A stretch of DNA of 58,155 nucleotides from Melioribacter roseus (GCA_020724265.1 DYHH01000025.1:1-58155), one strand, 5' to 3'. Counted from the first letter of the stretch, positions 7,948-15,846 are shown. Numbers and translations are program-made. The notes: generated from the sequence alone by a model not told the origin.

Positions 7948-9096
7948 TTACTCATTCCTCCCCATATGAATTACATCAAAACCAAACTTGTCGCGGATTT
8001 TCATTACGGCTCTCAGCATCCTTTTGCGGATTGTTTCTTCGTCTTCAAAAAGTAATTCTTGTTCGGTAAAGTGTTCAAGTTTGCTTAAGTGAATTCCGAT
8101 AAGCCGTATACCTACCCTTCGTGTGTATGCTTTACGAAAAAGATCAACCGCAACATTGTAAACTGTTTTATCATCATCAGTAGCGGGCAGCGACTTTGAG
8201 CGCGTCCATGTTACAAAATCAGAGTAACGAAGTTTTATTGACACGGTTGAGGTCTGCCAATTTTCATTTCGCAGTAATTGACAGGCTTCCTCAACAAGTT
8301 CAAAAAGAATAGATTCGATTTTATCCTTGTTAACAAGATCTTCCCCGAAAGTTGTTTCTTTAGAAATACTTTTTCGTTCGTGCTCGGTTGAAAAATGTGT
8401 GCTTCCTTCACCGTTGGCTTTCTCCCAAAGTGCTATGCCGTACTTTCCGAGTAAAGTAGTTAGATAGTCTTGAGATGCGTTGGCAATATCGCCGACTGTC
8501 TTAAACCCGCGTGCGCGTAAAATCGGAAAGGTTGCTTTTCCTATGCCGGGTACTTTTTCAATAGGCAGCGGAGCTAAAAATTCTTTTTCCTTTCCGTGAG
8601 GTACGAATGTAATACCATTCGGTTTCTTATAATCAGAGGCTATTTTTGAAACCGATTTATTGCTTGAAATTCCGATTGAACATGGGAGATGAAGTTCACG
8701 CCCAATTTCGGTTTGTATTTTTTTTGCAAATTCTTCCGGATGACCGTACATTTTTTCACAGCCGGTAAAATCGAGATAAAATTCATCTATTGAAGCACGT
8801 TCAACAGTTGGAAAATATTTTTCTAAAATTCGCTTAACGGCTTTCGAATAGCGGCTGTATTCTTTTCCGTGCCCGCGAATGTATTCTCCGTGGGGACATA
8901 ATCGGTAAGCAGTTTTAATCGGCATAGCCGAATGGAGCCCGTAAGCACGCGCTTCGTAACTGCATGCGGCAACAACTCCTCGTCCGCTTTTCGGATTACC
9001 GCCAACAATTACCGGCTTACCTTCAAGCAGAGGGTTTAAGTTTCGTTCAACCGAAACAAAAAATGCATCCATATCTAAGTGGAATATTGTTTTCAT
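7948..9096 (-). CDS. dinB: DNA polymerase IV (Y-family translesion polymerase)
   Basis: The 382 residues match DinB over the whole length. The palm has HLDMDAFF (D8, D10) and SIDEFYLDF (D104, E105), the metal-binding acids. The fingers carry ACSYEARAYGL, the thumb has a helix-hairpin-helix VPGIGKATF, and the little finger domain follows. Near the end QELLFED resembles the QLxLF beta-clamp-binding peptide. DinB copies past lesions and extends mismatched ends. The gene points in the same direction as the polymerase N-terminal half that follows it after the toxin-antitoxin pair. If the inversion inferred for this locus is undone, dinB would precede the complete dnaE2-type gene on one strand. Confidence 0.95.
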   Translation of the reverse strand: MKTIFHLDMDAFFVSVERNLNPLLEGKPVIVGGNPKSGRGVVAACSYEARAYGLHSAMPIKTAYRLCPHGEYIRGHGKEYSRYSKAVKRILEKYFPTVERASIDEFYLDFTGCEKMYGHPEEFAKKIQTEIGRELHLPCSIGISSNKSVSKIASDYKKPNGITFVPHGKEKEFLAPLPIEKVPGIGKATFPILRARGFKTVGDIANASQDYLTTLLGKYGIALWEKANGEGSTHFSTEHERKSISKETTFGEDLVNKDKIESILFELVEEACQLLRNENWQTSTVSIKLRYSDFVTWTRSKSLPATDDDKTVYNVAVDLFRKAYTRRVGIRLIGIHLSKLEHFTEQELLFEDEETIRKRMLRAVMKIRDKFGFDVIHMGRNE

Positions 9097-9149
9097 AGTT
9101 CGAGGAAAGTTATCTTTATTTAATTTATGTGAGAGGAACTCACCCTAAA

Positions 9150-9172
9150 TCCCTCTCTTAAAAAGAGAGGGA
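9150..9172. repeat. 10-bp hairpin flanking the DUF559 gene
   Basis: TCCCTCTCTT (9150-9159) and AAGAGAGGGA (9163-9172) form a perfect stem with a 3-base loop, four bases downstream of the DUF559 stop. The preceding CTCACCCTAAA and this stem resemble a widely dispersed bacterial intergenic repeat. It may also terminate the DUF559 gene. Confidence 0.6.
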
Positions 9173-9175
9173 CTT

Positions 9176-9568
9176 TTAAAGTTTTTCTGTAAAATGATTT
9201 CTGATTTTTTTGAGCACACTTTCTAAGTTATTTATTACTTCTTCATTTTTGAATCTGATTACTTTGATTCCAAGAAAATTGAGAATTTGTGTTCTATTCT
9301 TATCCTCTTTAAGTCTGTATTTGTGATAAATACCGTCCAATTCAATAATTAGCTTTTCTTCGTGACAATAAAAATCAGCGACAAAAAAAGATTCTTTTCC
9401 TGTGAGGTCATAAAACAGCGGATGTTGTCTCAAAAATTTTTTGTCATCTAACTTTCTATTACGAATTGCTTTCCAGAGTAATTTTTCTGCATGAGTTGAG
9501 TTTCGTCTTAAATCTCGGCAGACAATTTTAGCTATCTCTGCAAGTTCTTTTCTTTTGTTAATACTCAT
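9176..9568 (-). CDS. DUF559 domain protein (Vsr-like endonuclease fold)
   Basis: The 130 residues are a stand-alone DUF559 domain: NSTHAEKLLWKAIRNRKLDDKKFLRQHPLF, then FVADFYCHEEKLIIELDG, then IKVIRFKNEEVINNLESVL. The D...E-x-D pattern in the second segment is the PD-(D/E)xK-like site shared with the very-short-patch repair endonuclease superfamily. The biological role of these small proteins is unsettled. The gene is flanked on both sides by GC-rich palindromic repeats, which suggests it moves or is maintained together with them. Confidence 0.9.
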   Translation of the reverse strand: MSINKRKELAEIAKIVCRDLRRNSTHAEKLLWKAIRNRKLDDKKFLRQHPLFYDLTGKESFFVADFYCHEEKLIIELDGIYHKYRLKEDKNRTQILNFLGIKVIRFKNEEVINNLESVLKKIRNHFTEKL

Positions 9569-9583
9569 TTAACATTCCTTTTT

Positions 9584-9644
9584 CTCCCCTTCTCTTTTTA
9601 AGACCTGCCCGACCGGCAGGCGGGGAAGGGGCCGGGGGATGAGT
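9584..9644. repeat. Composite palindromic repeat upstream of DUF559
   Basis: CCCCTTC (9586-9592) pairs with GAAGGGG (9626-9632). The interior of the loop holds a second palindromic unit (9605-9625). The unit ends with GGCCGGGGGATGAG, a phrase seen in dispersed repeats of many genomes. It lies just before the DUF559 start, opposite the hairpin that follows its stop. Confidence 0.5.
9605..9625. repeat. 21-bp GC-rich palindromic repeat, copy 1
   Basis: CCTGCC and GGCAGG form the arms of this palindrome, followed by CGGG. The same 21 bases occur in reverse complement, with three differences, inside the SDR coding sequence at 31002-31022. Confidence 0.6.
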
Positions 9645-9822
9645 TCAAAGACTAAACATAATCGTAAAAATTTTTCCTCCGCGAACTTTGCAAAAATCTC
9701 ACCCCAAATTTTCCGGAAAATTTAATATGAGATTCTTTTTTGACTTGTCGAGGGAAGAATAGCATTGTGAGACCAAGACTCCCATTTTCTTCTTTTTCAC
9801 TCCAAAACCCCCATTTTTGTTC

Positions 9823-9851
9823 TTGAAAGAATCAAAATCTATTCGTATTAT
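9823..9851 (+). promoter_or_regulatory. Possible promoter for the polymerase C-terminal half
   Basis: TTGAAA (9823-9828) and TATTAT (9846-9851) are separated by exactly 17 bases. Transcription from it would start around 9858, almost at the ATG at 9861, which would make the message nearly leaderless. The pattern fits the classical sigma-70 consensus rather than the Bacteroidota one, so it may be fortuitous. Confidence 0.35.
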
Positions 9852-9860
9852 AGTGTCCAA

Positions 9861-11555
9861 ATGTTCACTACTAATATTAACAAATTGCCCGAAAGTAGCA
9901 AGTCAGTTTTGCTGAATATGTCGGATTATAAACTGTCGAACTCAAGTAATTTCGAAAGAATTTTCAACCGTATTCCGCAAGTCATTCAGCAAACCGGCTT
10001 CAACATGTTCGATTACGACAAGGTTTTTACCGATAAGGCGACAAATGATTTAATACGAAGCGGGAAAACTATCGGGTGTTTTTATATAGAAAGCCCAGGA
10101 ATGCGTTCGCTTCTCAGACGGCTTGACTGCGATAATTTTGAAATGCTCACGGCGGCAAGTTCGGTTATTCGTCCCGGTGTTGCCGAAAGCGGAATGATGA
10201 AAGAATTTATCGAGCGGCATAAAAATCCCGCAAGAAGAAAATATCTTATTCCCGAAATGGAAAAATATCTAGGTGAAACCTACGGTGTTATGATCTATCA
10301 AGAAGATGTGATTAAGATTGCTCATCATGTTGTCGGGCTTTCGTTAGAAGAAGCCGATTTACTCCGCCGTGCAATGAGCGGCAAGATGCGTTCGCACAAA
10401 GCAATGCAGTTAATAGTAGATAAATTTTTTGCTTGCTGCAAAGAGAAAGGTTATCCCGAAAAAGTTGCAAAGGAACTTTGGCATCAGATTGAATCCTTTG
10501 CCGGGTACGCATTCTGTAAAGCGCACAGTGCTTCGTTTGCCGTGCTCTCTTATCAAGTTGCTTACTTAAAAACATATTATCCTGCCGAGTTTATGGCAGG
10601 TGTACTTAGCAACGGCGGCGGGTATTATTCATCGGCGGTTTACATAAGCGAATGCAAACGCCTTGGTTTAAAGGTTCTTCTTCCGTGCATAAACGAAAGC
10701 GGGTATGATTATACGGGAAAAGATAAAGAAGTAAGAATCGGGTTTGTTGCCGTTAAAAATTTCGAGCAAAATTATGCCGATAAAATTTTAGAAGAAAGAA
10801 ACAAAAACGGAAAGTTCACATCGCTTGCAAATTTTCTTTCGCGTGTTCATCTCGGTTACGAAAGTGCTGAACGCTTAATAAGATGCGGGGCTATGGATTG
10901 TTTTAAACAAACACGCCCTACACTCCTCCGTCTGCTTGATATTTATTTCTACAACAAGAAACTCTTAGAAGATGAGAATATAAATCTTTTTGCAAACACA
11001 ACAAGCAAACTTGAAAAAGAAGTTGCTACCGATAGAGAATTCGGAATAGAGGAGACTTGTTACAATGAATATGAAATATTCGGCTATATGGTTTCGTATC
11101 ACCCGTTGGATTTCTTTGAAGAAGTAAACAGAGAATATATTGTTAAAGCTGCGGATATGAATAAGTATCACAACAAAAAAATTAAAATGATCGGATGGTA
11201 TATGGCATCGAAGCGGGTGGTGACAAGCAAAGGCGGGATAATGAAATTCCTTTCACTTGAAGATAAAACCGAAACATTCGAAGCAGTTATTTTTCCCGAA
11301 GCATACCGGAAGTATGCGGAACTTACAATGTCGATGGGTCCGTATTTGGTTGAAGGCAAAGTCGATGCAGAAAGCGGTAATAATATTATTGTCGAAAGAA
11401 TGGAGGTTCTCTCGGCAGTTAAAGCTCAATCGATAACACAAAAAGACAGGACAAGTAAAGATTTCTTCGGTGATGCGGAAAAGGATCTTACAATTGACGA
11501 AGTATACCTTGTAAATTCTTTAGGAAAGGAAAAGTTGAAGAGAGCTTATTTGTGA
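9861..11555 (+). CDS. DnaE2-type DNA polymerase III alpha subunit, C-terminal half of a split gene
   Basis: The 564 residues begin with about 45 residues of no family similarity and then enter DnaE at KVFTDKATNDLIRSGKTIG, followed by CFYIESPGMRSLL and the fingers (YQEDVIKIAHHVVGLSLEEA, FAGYAFCKAHSASFAVLSYQ). The helix-hairpin-helix/clamp-binding region and an OB fold (IKMIGWYMASKRVVTSKGG, FLSLEDKTETFEAVIF) complete the protein. It lacks the PHP domain and all three catalytic aspartates, which are in the minus-strand gene at 5383-7038. The two reading frames meet in the same stretch of the protein, between the third palm aspartate and the fingers. Alone it cannot polymerise. It could pair with the other half or be a remnant. 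Confidence 0.85.
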   Translation: MFTTNINKLPESSKSVLLNMSDYKLSNSSNFERIFNRIPQVIQQTGFNMFDYDKVFTDKATNDLIRSGKTIGCFYIESPGMRSLLRRLDCDNFEMLTAASSVIRPGVAESGMMKEFIERHKNPARRKYLIPEMEKYLGETYGVMIYQEDVIKIAHHVVGLSLEEADLLRRAMSGKMRSHKAMQLIVDKFFACCKEKGYPEKVAKELWHQIESFAGYAFCKAHSASFAVLSYQVAYLKTYYPAEFMAGVLSNGGGYYSSAVYISECKRLGLKVLLPCINESGYDYTGKDKEVRIGFVAVKNFEQNYADKILEERNKNGKFTSLANFLSRVHLGYESAERLIRCGAMDCFKQTRPTLLRLLDIYFYNKKLLEDENINLFANTTSKLEKEVATDREFGIEETCYNEYEIFGYMVSYHPLDFFEEVNREYIVKAADMNKYHNKKIKMIGWYMASKRVVTSKGGIMKFLSLEDKTETFEAVIFPEAYRKYAELTMSMGPYLVEGKVDAESGNNIIVERMEVLSAVKAQSITQKDRTSKDFFGDAEKDLTIDEVYLVNSLGKEKLKRAYL

Positions 11556-11702
11556 TTGGCTGCAATTGTTGATGAATAACGAGCTTTATTGTTGTTATTT
11601 TACTTTACACTCATTAAAATTTTCCCGCAGTTGTTATATATAACGTGCTTTCTTATAATTTTTTGCATTATGCAGGTATGCATCACAACAAAGTTTTAGT
11701 CT

Positions 11703-11753
11703 TTCTATAAGTAATAGTTCTCAAATATCAATAAGTAACTATTACTTATAGAA
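11703..11753. repeat. 17-bp perfect inverted repeat
   Basis: TTCTATAAGTAATAGTT (11703-11719) is matched exactly by its reverse complement at 11737-11753 across a 17-base spacer. It lies between two convergent genes, 23 bases past the DsbD-like stop. The AT-rich stem has no adjacent T-run, so it is a weak terminator candidate and could instead be a protein-binding site or a mobile-element end. The rest of the 220-base spacer shows nothing else. Confidence 0.6.
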
Positions 11754-11775
11754 TTGAATCAACTCTAATTATCAA

Positions 11776-12249
11776 TCAAATGTTTTTAACAGGGATTGCA
11801 AATGTAATTGTTCTTGGCATAAAACATTTTACTGAGTCACAAGCCTGATACTCAAATTCACCCTCAATCAGATCAAAATCTTTTTGCACAGGTTGAGTTA
11901 TTTGAACCGGAATTATGATATTTATTTTTCCATCGTAAACCACAAGATTTTCTTCAGTACCACGCAGTGTTAATGTTTTGCCTGCCGGATAAACCGGATT
12001 TCCCACAATAACATTTTTTGATGAAATAATTTTAACCGATGTAGGAATAAGAAATTCTTCATTAACAGGATTTGCCTGTATGTGATAACCCTTTTCAATG
12101 TTAATTTCAAGCACGATATTATTTATTTCCCCCGCCGCGGTATTTAATTCGGCGGGAGTCAACAGTTCAATAAAGTCTGGTGTTTGTGCAAACATACAAT
12201 TAACTAATGCCAGGAATATTAATGCAAGCAAATTGATTTTTTGATTCAT
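11776..12249 (-). CDS. Stand-alone DsbD N-terminal (alpha) domain protein
   Basis: A 157-residue exported protein (signal peptide ending MFAQ) with the immunoglobulin-like N-terminal domain of the thiol:disulfide interchange protein DsbD. The recognisable end is EYQACDSVKCFMPRTITFAIPV, with the redox cysteine pair C137 and C142. In DsbD this domain passes electrons from the membrane core to periplasmic partners. Here the membrane and thioredoxin-like domains are absent, and the neighbouring TlpA-type protein, which overlaps by 4 bases, could be its partner. It is the last gene of the thiol operon that starts at 15747. Confidence 0.8.
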   Translation of the reverse strand: MNQKINLLALIFLALVNCMFAQTPDFIELLTPAELNTAAGEINNIVLEINIEKGYHIQANPVNEEFLIPTSVKIISSKNVIVGNPVYPAGKTLTLRGTEENLVVYDGKINIIIPVQITQPVQKDFDLIEGEFEYQACDSVKCFMPRTITFAIPVKNI

Positions 12250-12797
12250 TCTTCCTCCATAAGTTGAGTAAGATTTGCGGTTAGTTCCGTTAACTGAGCA
12301 TCAAAGTTTTTACTATCGAGCAAGGAGTAAAATCGTATTTTACCTTCCTTATCAATAATTAAATTTGACGCAATTGGTACCTCATCTCTCGGCAGATCGG
12401 GCAAAATATCCTTTGGAGCATATTGTGCCGAAACTTGACCATCCGAATCCAATAAAACCGGGAATGAAAAATTGTGTCTTCCCTTCGCCCAGGCTTGTGT
12501 TATCTCAATGGTTTCTCTTACATCAATAATCAGAACTATTACATTTTGTTGCTTATAATTATTATACAGAGCTTCCAGCGATGGGGCTTCTGCGTTGCAG
12601 TACGGACACCAACTCGTTGCAAAATGTAAGACTATAAAATTTCCTTTCAACTCCGAAAGGATTATTGTGTTTCCATTTATGTCAACGAGTGAAAAATCCG
12701 GCGCGTTTTTACCTATCATTGACTGTGTTTCACTGCTGTATAATTGAGTTGTTAATAAAGCTAGAATAACAACCGACATTATTAATTTATTATACAT
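12246..12797 (-). CDS. TlpA-like periplasmic thioredoxin
   Basis: The 183-residue protein has a signal sequence and an AhpC/TSA-TlpA fold: GKNAPDFSLVDINGNTIILSELKG, active site SWCPYC (C64, C67), DVRETIEITQAWA and PIASNLIIDKEGKI with the cis-proline. Such proteins reduce or oxidise periplasmic thiols. I start it at the ATG at 12795-12797 because GAGG lies 7 bases upstream; an ATG 12 bases earlier has no such site. Its stop overlaps the start of the DsbD-domain gene, suggesting translational coupling. Confidence 0.88.
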   Translation of the reverse strand: MYNKLIMSVVILALLTTQLYSSETQSMIGKNAPDFSLVDINGNTIILSELKGNFIVLHFATSWCPYCNAEAPSLEALYNNYKQQNVIVLIIDVRETIEITQAWAKGRHNFSFPVLLDSDGQVSAQYAPKDILPDLPRDEVPIASNLIIDKEGKIRFYSLLDSKNFDAQLTELTANLTQLMEEE

Positions 12798-12826
12798 TTT
12801 TAACCTCATTTATATTTTTGTTTTCT

Positions 12827-13648
12827 TCAATTATTTTTATATCCGGCTGCTACTAAAAATTCTCCGGGAATGTTGTATCCTTTACCATTCTTAAACTGTT
12901 CAATTGATGACAGATATTCTTTATGTACTTCTTGCTTGGTTATTTCATCGAAACGTGAATACGCCATTGCCACCGGTCCGCCGGCAAAAACGGCCGTACT
13001 TGCCTCTTCCGCAGTTTCATAATAAAGCGTTGTCGAAATTCGCTTTAGTCTTATGTTTGTAAATCCTGCTTGCTCAAATGTGAACTTCAGATTATCCCCT
13101 CCTCCCAATTGGAAAAATAATGGACATACATCGGATTTTACCCTTGCATCGATAATTGGGAATATCTCTGCCCAACCACAGTTTTTTCTTTCACCCCAAA
13201 CTGCTGCAACTGCTCTTCCACCGTGCTTGATAACACGATTCATTTCTTTGCACGCAGTAAAAGGATCCGGACTGTACATTAACCCAAGAGCACTGAGAGA
13301 AGCATCAAAGTAATTGTCTTCAGCGGTCAATTCTTCCGCATCCATTCGTTGAAAATTTGTATTCCTCTGATTTTTATGTACAGAATATTGTAATGAATAC
13401 TCAATCATTTTATCGGAAAGATCACTGCCCAAGACAAAACCTTCCGTACCAACTTTTTCAGCAACTCTGAACGTTACCAATCCGGTTCCGCAAGCAATAT
13501 CAATTACTTTTTCCCCGATTTTTAGATCTGCCATTTCTATTAATAATTCTTGTGCGGGTTTTAGCTGGTCTGCCCAGCATCTTTCGTAGTAGTCCGAAGC
13601 TTTATCCCATCCGTATCTCTGCACTCTTTTTTGAAGTTCTGGTGACAT
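12827..13648 (-). CDS. Class I SAM-dependent methyltransferase
   Basis: A 273-residue soluble Rossmann methyltransferase. Motif I is VIDIACGTGLVTF, followed by an acidic SAM-binding strand end (GSDLSDKMIEY), motif II (MDAEELTAEDNYFDASLSALGLMYS) and motif III (IKHGGRAVAAVWGE). It belongs to the broad UbiE/small-molecule group; the substrate is not evident. Its ATG overlaps the stop of the OsmC gene by one base. Position inside an MddA/OsmC/TlpA operon suggests a sulfur- or thiol-containing substrate, which is inference only. Confidence 0.85.
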   Translation of the reverse strand: MSPELQKRVQRYGWDKASDYYERCWADQLKPAQELLIEMADLKIGEKVIDIACGTGLVTFRVAEKVGTEGFVLGSDLSDKMIEYSLQYSVHKNQRNTNFQRMDAEELTAEDNYFDASLSALGLMYSPDPFTACKEMNRVIKHGGRAVAAVWGERKNCGWAEIFPIIDARVKSDVCPLFFQLGGGDNLKFTFEQAGFTNIRLKRISTTLYYETAEEASTAVFAGGPVAMAYSRFDEITKQEVHKEYLSSIEQFKNGKGYNIPGEFLVAAGYKNN

Positions 13649-14172
13649 TAAATAACCTCCTGATTTATTTTATAATTAATTTCTCTTTCTAATTTTATTG
13701 GTCTCGTAAAAAGATCAATATACGAGCTGAGTTCATCCGATTTATTAATCATTTTTTCAACATCTTTTTTGGGTGAAGGACTTGCTATGTTCACAATGTA
13801 TTTTACTTTGTCATAACCAGGATTATAATTCCCGACGCCGAGTTCGCCGCGTGTATTGTAATCGGCTTGTATTTCAACTTCAAGTTCGTCTATTTGGATA
13901 TTCATAATTGCTGCCCACCTCATATAACCCATTGCTATGCAAGTGCCTAAAGCCCCTCGTCCGAACATTCCGGGATTAGGTCCTTCATTATTTCCTCCCC
14001 AACTTTCATTCATATCTGCAGTTAGATTCCAATCACCATCAGTGATGTTACAGGTTAAACCTTTCTCTACGGAAACTTTTGTTACTGCGGTTCCTATCCC
14101 CATTCCTTCTCTAAGTTGAACAACCCTTACTTGCCGTTCAAAAGCTGTTTTAATTTTCTCTGATTGATTCAT
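13648..14172 (-). CDS. OsmC family protein
   Basis: The 174 residues follow the OsmC/Ohr fold: an N-terminal beta region, the GPNPGMFGRGALGTCIAMGYMRWA helix with one conserved cysteine, and a C-terminal strand-helix unit. OsmC/Ohr proteins reduce organic hydroperoxides or act on thiol compounds through a pair of cysteines. Only the helix cysteine of that pair is visible here, so activity may differ from Ohr. The gene is tightly packed between the DUF4395 gene and the methyltransferase. Confidence 0.8.
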   Translation of the reverse strand: MNQSEKIKTAFERQVRVVQLREGMGIGTAVTKVSVEKGLTCNITDGDWNLTADMNESWGGNNEGPNPGMFGRGALGTCIAMGYMRWAAIMNIQIDELEVEIQADYNTRGELGVGNYNPGYDKVKYIVNIASPSPKKDVEKMINKSDELSSYIDLFTRPIKLEREINYKINQEVI

Positions 14173-14179
14173 TTTTCTC

Positions 14180-14665
14180 CTATGGTTTTACGGTAAATAA
14201 AAAGTTATAGATTATTGAAGGAATGCAAATGTCTGTTGTGCTCACAATAAATGCAACCATCGCTAAAAGACTACCCATTAAATAGCCAGCTAAGTTCATT
14301 TCAAAATGGAAAAAAAGTGCGGTAGCAATCATCCAGAATGTTGCTATTGTACAAGTGAATTTTAGTTGTTTTGATCTTGGCGGTAATGCCGGCTTATTTA
14401 ATTTATGCCTTACTAGGTGGTTATAAATATAATCAAATGGATGATGGGGAAGAATAATTCCTCCAAATGCAACCAATGAAATCACCAAAAGTATTGGAAC
14501 ATTAGCAGTTATTACACCAAGCAACAATATTGTCAAACAAACCACGTAGGCAAACCTGTTTCCGAAAGCGAGCGAAGTTAATTCTGTATCGGAATAGCCT
14601 GAATATCCTTGAACTTTCAGTCGATGTATTCTAGAAACAGATAATGTTTTTACTCTTTTATTCAT
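14180..14665 (-). CDS. DUF4395 membrane protein
   Basis: A 161-residue protein with four predicted membrane segments beginning FGNRFAYVVCLTILLLGVIT, and the arrangement HHPFDYIYNHLVRHKLNKPALPPRSKQLKF between them. This matches the DUF4395 family, whose members often lie beside thioredoxin-like or sulfur-handling genes. A C-terminal single cysteine (TTDICIPSIIYN) is present where relatives often have cysteines. Function is unknown. It follows the small membrane protein and precedes OsmC by 7 bases. Confidence 0.75.
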   Translation of the reverse strand: MNKRVKTLSVSRIHRLKVQGYSGYSDTELTSLAFGNRFAYVVCLTILLLGVITANVPILLVISLVAFGGIILPHHPFDYIYNHLVRHKLNKPALPPRSKQLKFTCTIATFWMIATALFFHFEMNLAGYLMGSLLAMVAFIVSTTDICIPSIIYNFLFTVKP

Positions 14666-14687
14666 TTTCCTTTTTCCCTTAAAAGTT

Positions 14688-14918
14688 TTAAAATATTCCT
14701 TGAGCTACGATGAAAGGGATTAGAATGTAAAGTATAGTATCCCTAACGGTGTAATAGGCGATAACAAAGACAAATACTTTCCATCCCCTTTTTTTAAGCA
14801 ATGATTTAATTCCTTCTTTTTTTGTAATAATTATACTGTCAATTATATAGTACTTGTAGAGTTTCATAAGTTTATTTTTCTCTGCAATATGATTTAAGAA
14901 TCCAATCACTGTGTTCAT
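14688..14918 (-). CDS. Small hypothetical membrane protein
   Basis: A 76-residue protein with a basic middle (KKEGIKSLLKKRGWK) and one C-terminal hydrophobic segment (VFVFVIAYYTVRDTILYILI). The N-terminus is amphipathic. I recognise no family. It is co-directional with and closely spaced to its operon neighbours, which supports it being a real gene. Confidence 0.6.
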   Translation of the reverse strand: MNTVIGFLNHIAEKNKLMKLYKYYIIDSIIITKKEGIKSLLKKRGWKVFVFVIAYYTVRDTILYILIPFIVAQGIF

Positions 14919-14939
14919 TTTGTTTTCCTTTTTAAGAAC

Positions 14940-14965
14940 GATGACATCTTTTAAGGGATGTCATC
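14940..14965. promoter_or_regulatory. Intra-operon hairpin after mddA-like gene
   Basis: GATGACATC (14940-14948) pairs perfectly with GATGTCATC (14957-14965) across an 8-base loop, between the MddA-like gene and the next gene. On the transcribed (minus) strand there is no T-run after it, so it probably stabilises or processes the message rather than ending it. Confidence 0.5.
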
Positions 14966-14982
14966 TGTTTTTAATAAATAGT

Positions 14983-15747
14983 CTAAGAAGCTTTTTCGTA
15001 GGCTGTTGAAACAGACTTCTGCTTTTTACCGATAGGGAGAATCATCGGAACGGATTTTTTATATTCTGCATAATCACGCCCGTGAATTGAAACCAAATCT
15101 TTTTCCTCAAACCAGATCGCAATGAAAATATAACCGGTTGTAGCTACGGCAAATAATAAATGAGCTGTTGTCATAACCGGAGTTGCCCAAAAAACTAATA
15201 ACCAGCCAAGGTAAAGCGGGTGTCTAATTAATCTATAAGGACCCGGTGTAACGAACCCAAGGTTTGTATATTTTTTACCTATTAACGGCAGCCATACCTG
15301 TCTCAATCCAAATAAATCGAAGTGGTCTATTAAGAATGTCGAAATAAGAACAGTAATCCATCCAAAAGCATAAATACCATAAATTATATATTGTGCCTTG
15401 GAGTTTGTTATATCCCAAATTGTCTCTCCCATCGGTTCCCATAACCAGAATATAAGTACGAATATCAGATTGGTTAATAAAACGTATGTGCTTCTTTCAA
15501 TTTCAACGGGAATAATTTTTGTCCACATTTTCTTGAATCCTTTTCTAGCCATTATACTATGCTGAAGAGCAAACAAACCTAATAATGCAGTATTAATTAA
15601 CAGCGCTTCACCCAAAGGTGATGTTGCTGCAGAATCCAGTGATTTCGGAACAAGAATATTACCGAGGAACCCAATAGCGTAAACAAATACGCCTAGGAAC
15701 ATTAAGTAGCAAAATACTCCGTACAAGAAAAAAAGTGTGCGTTTCAT
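14983..15747 (-). CDS. MddA-like methanethiol S-methyltransferase (NnrU/ICMT superfamily)
   Basis: The 254-residue membrane protein has about six hydrophobic segments. Motifs LFALQHSIMARKGFKKMW, VEIERSTYVLLTNL and the SAM-site signature RLIRHPLYLGWLLVFWATP followed by EEKDLVSIHGRDYAEYKKSVPMILP are those of MddA, which methylates methanethiol (and possibly hydrogen sulfide) to dimethyl sulfide. Relatives of unknown function share the RHPxY core, so the exact substrate is inferred. A strong AAAGGAGAC ribosome-binding site precedes the ATG. It is the first gene of a seven-gene thiol/redox operon and has repeats upstream that may bind the neighbouring regulator. Confidence 0.75.
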   Translation of the reverse strand: MKRTLFFLYGVFCYLMFLGVFVYAIGFLGNILVPKSLDSAATSPLGEALLINTALLGLFALQHSIMARKGFKKMWTKIIPVEIERSTYVLLTNLIFVLIFWLWEPMGETIWDITNSKAQYIIYGIYAFGWITVLISTFLIDHFDLFGLRQVWLPLIGKKYTNLGFVTPGPYRLIRHPLYLGWLLVFWATPVMTTAHLLFAVATTGYIFIAIWFEEKDLVSIHGRDYAEYKKSVPMILPIGKKQKSVSTAYEKAS

Positions 15748-15838
15748 ATAAGTCTCCTTTTGTTTATAAATAATGATAAATGGTTGTCAATCTTTACGTT
15801 GCTTATGTTTTTGCAAAAGCCCGCTTGAATTATGACCA

Positions 15839-15846
15839 CAAAAGTA
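15839..15846 (-). promoter_or_regulatory. Possible -7 element for the MddA-like operon
   Basis: TACTTTTG on the minus strand matches the Bacteroidota -7 consensus TAnnTTTG, about 90 bases before the MddA-like start. No convincing -33 element is at the ideal distance, which fits a promoter needing an activator. Confidence 0.35.

Noticed and set aside
5371-9851. CTATTCG shared near both polymerase breakpoints
   Set aside because: It is in direct rather than inverted orientation and only seven bases long, so it cannot explain an inversion.
5383-9900. Split-intein explanation for the divided polymerase gene
   Set aside because: Neither broken end carries intein motifs (no N-terminal Cys block, no HN end). 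The cyanobacterial dnaE split is also at a different place.
10312-10575. Minus-strand ORF inside the polymerase C-terminal half
   Set aside because: Shadow of a well-supported coding frame; no domain.
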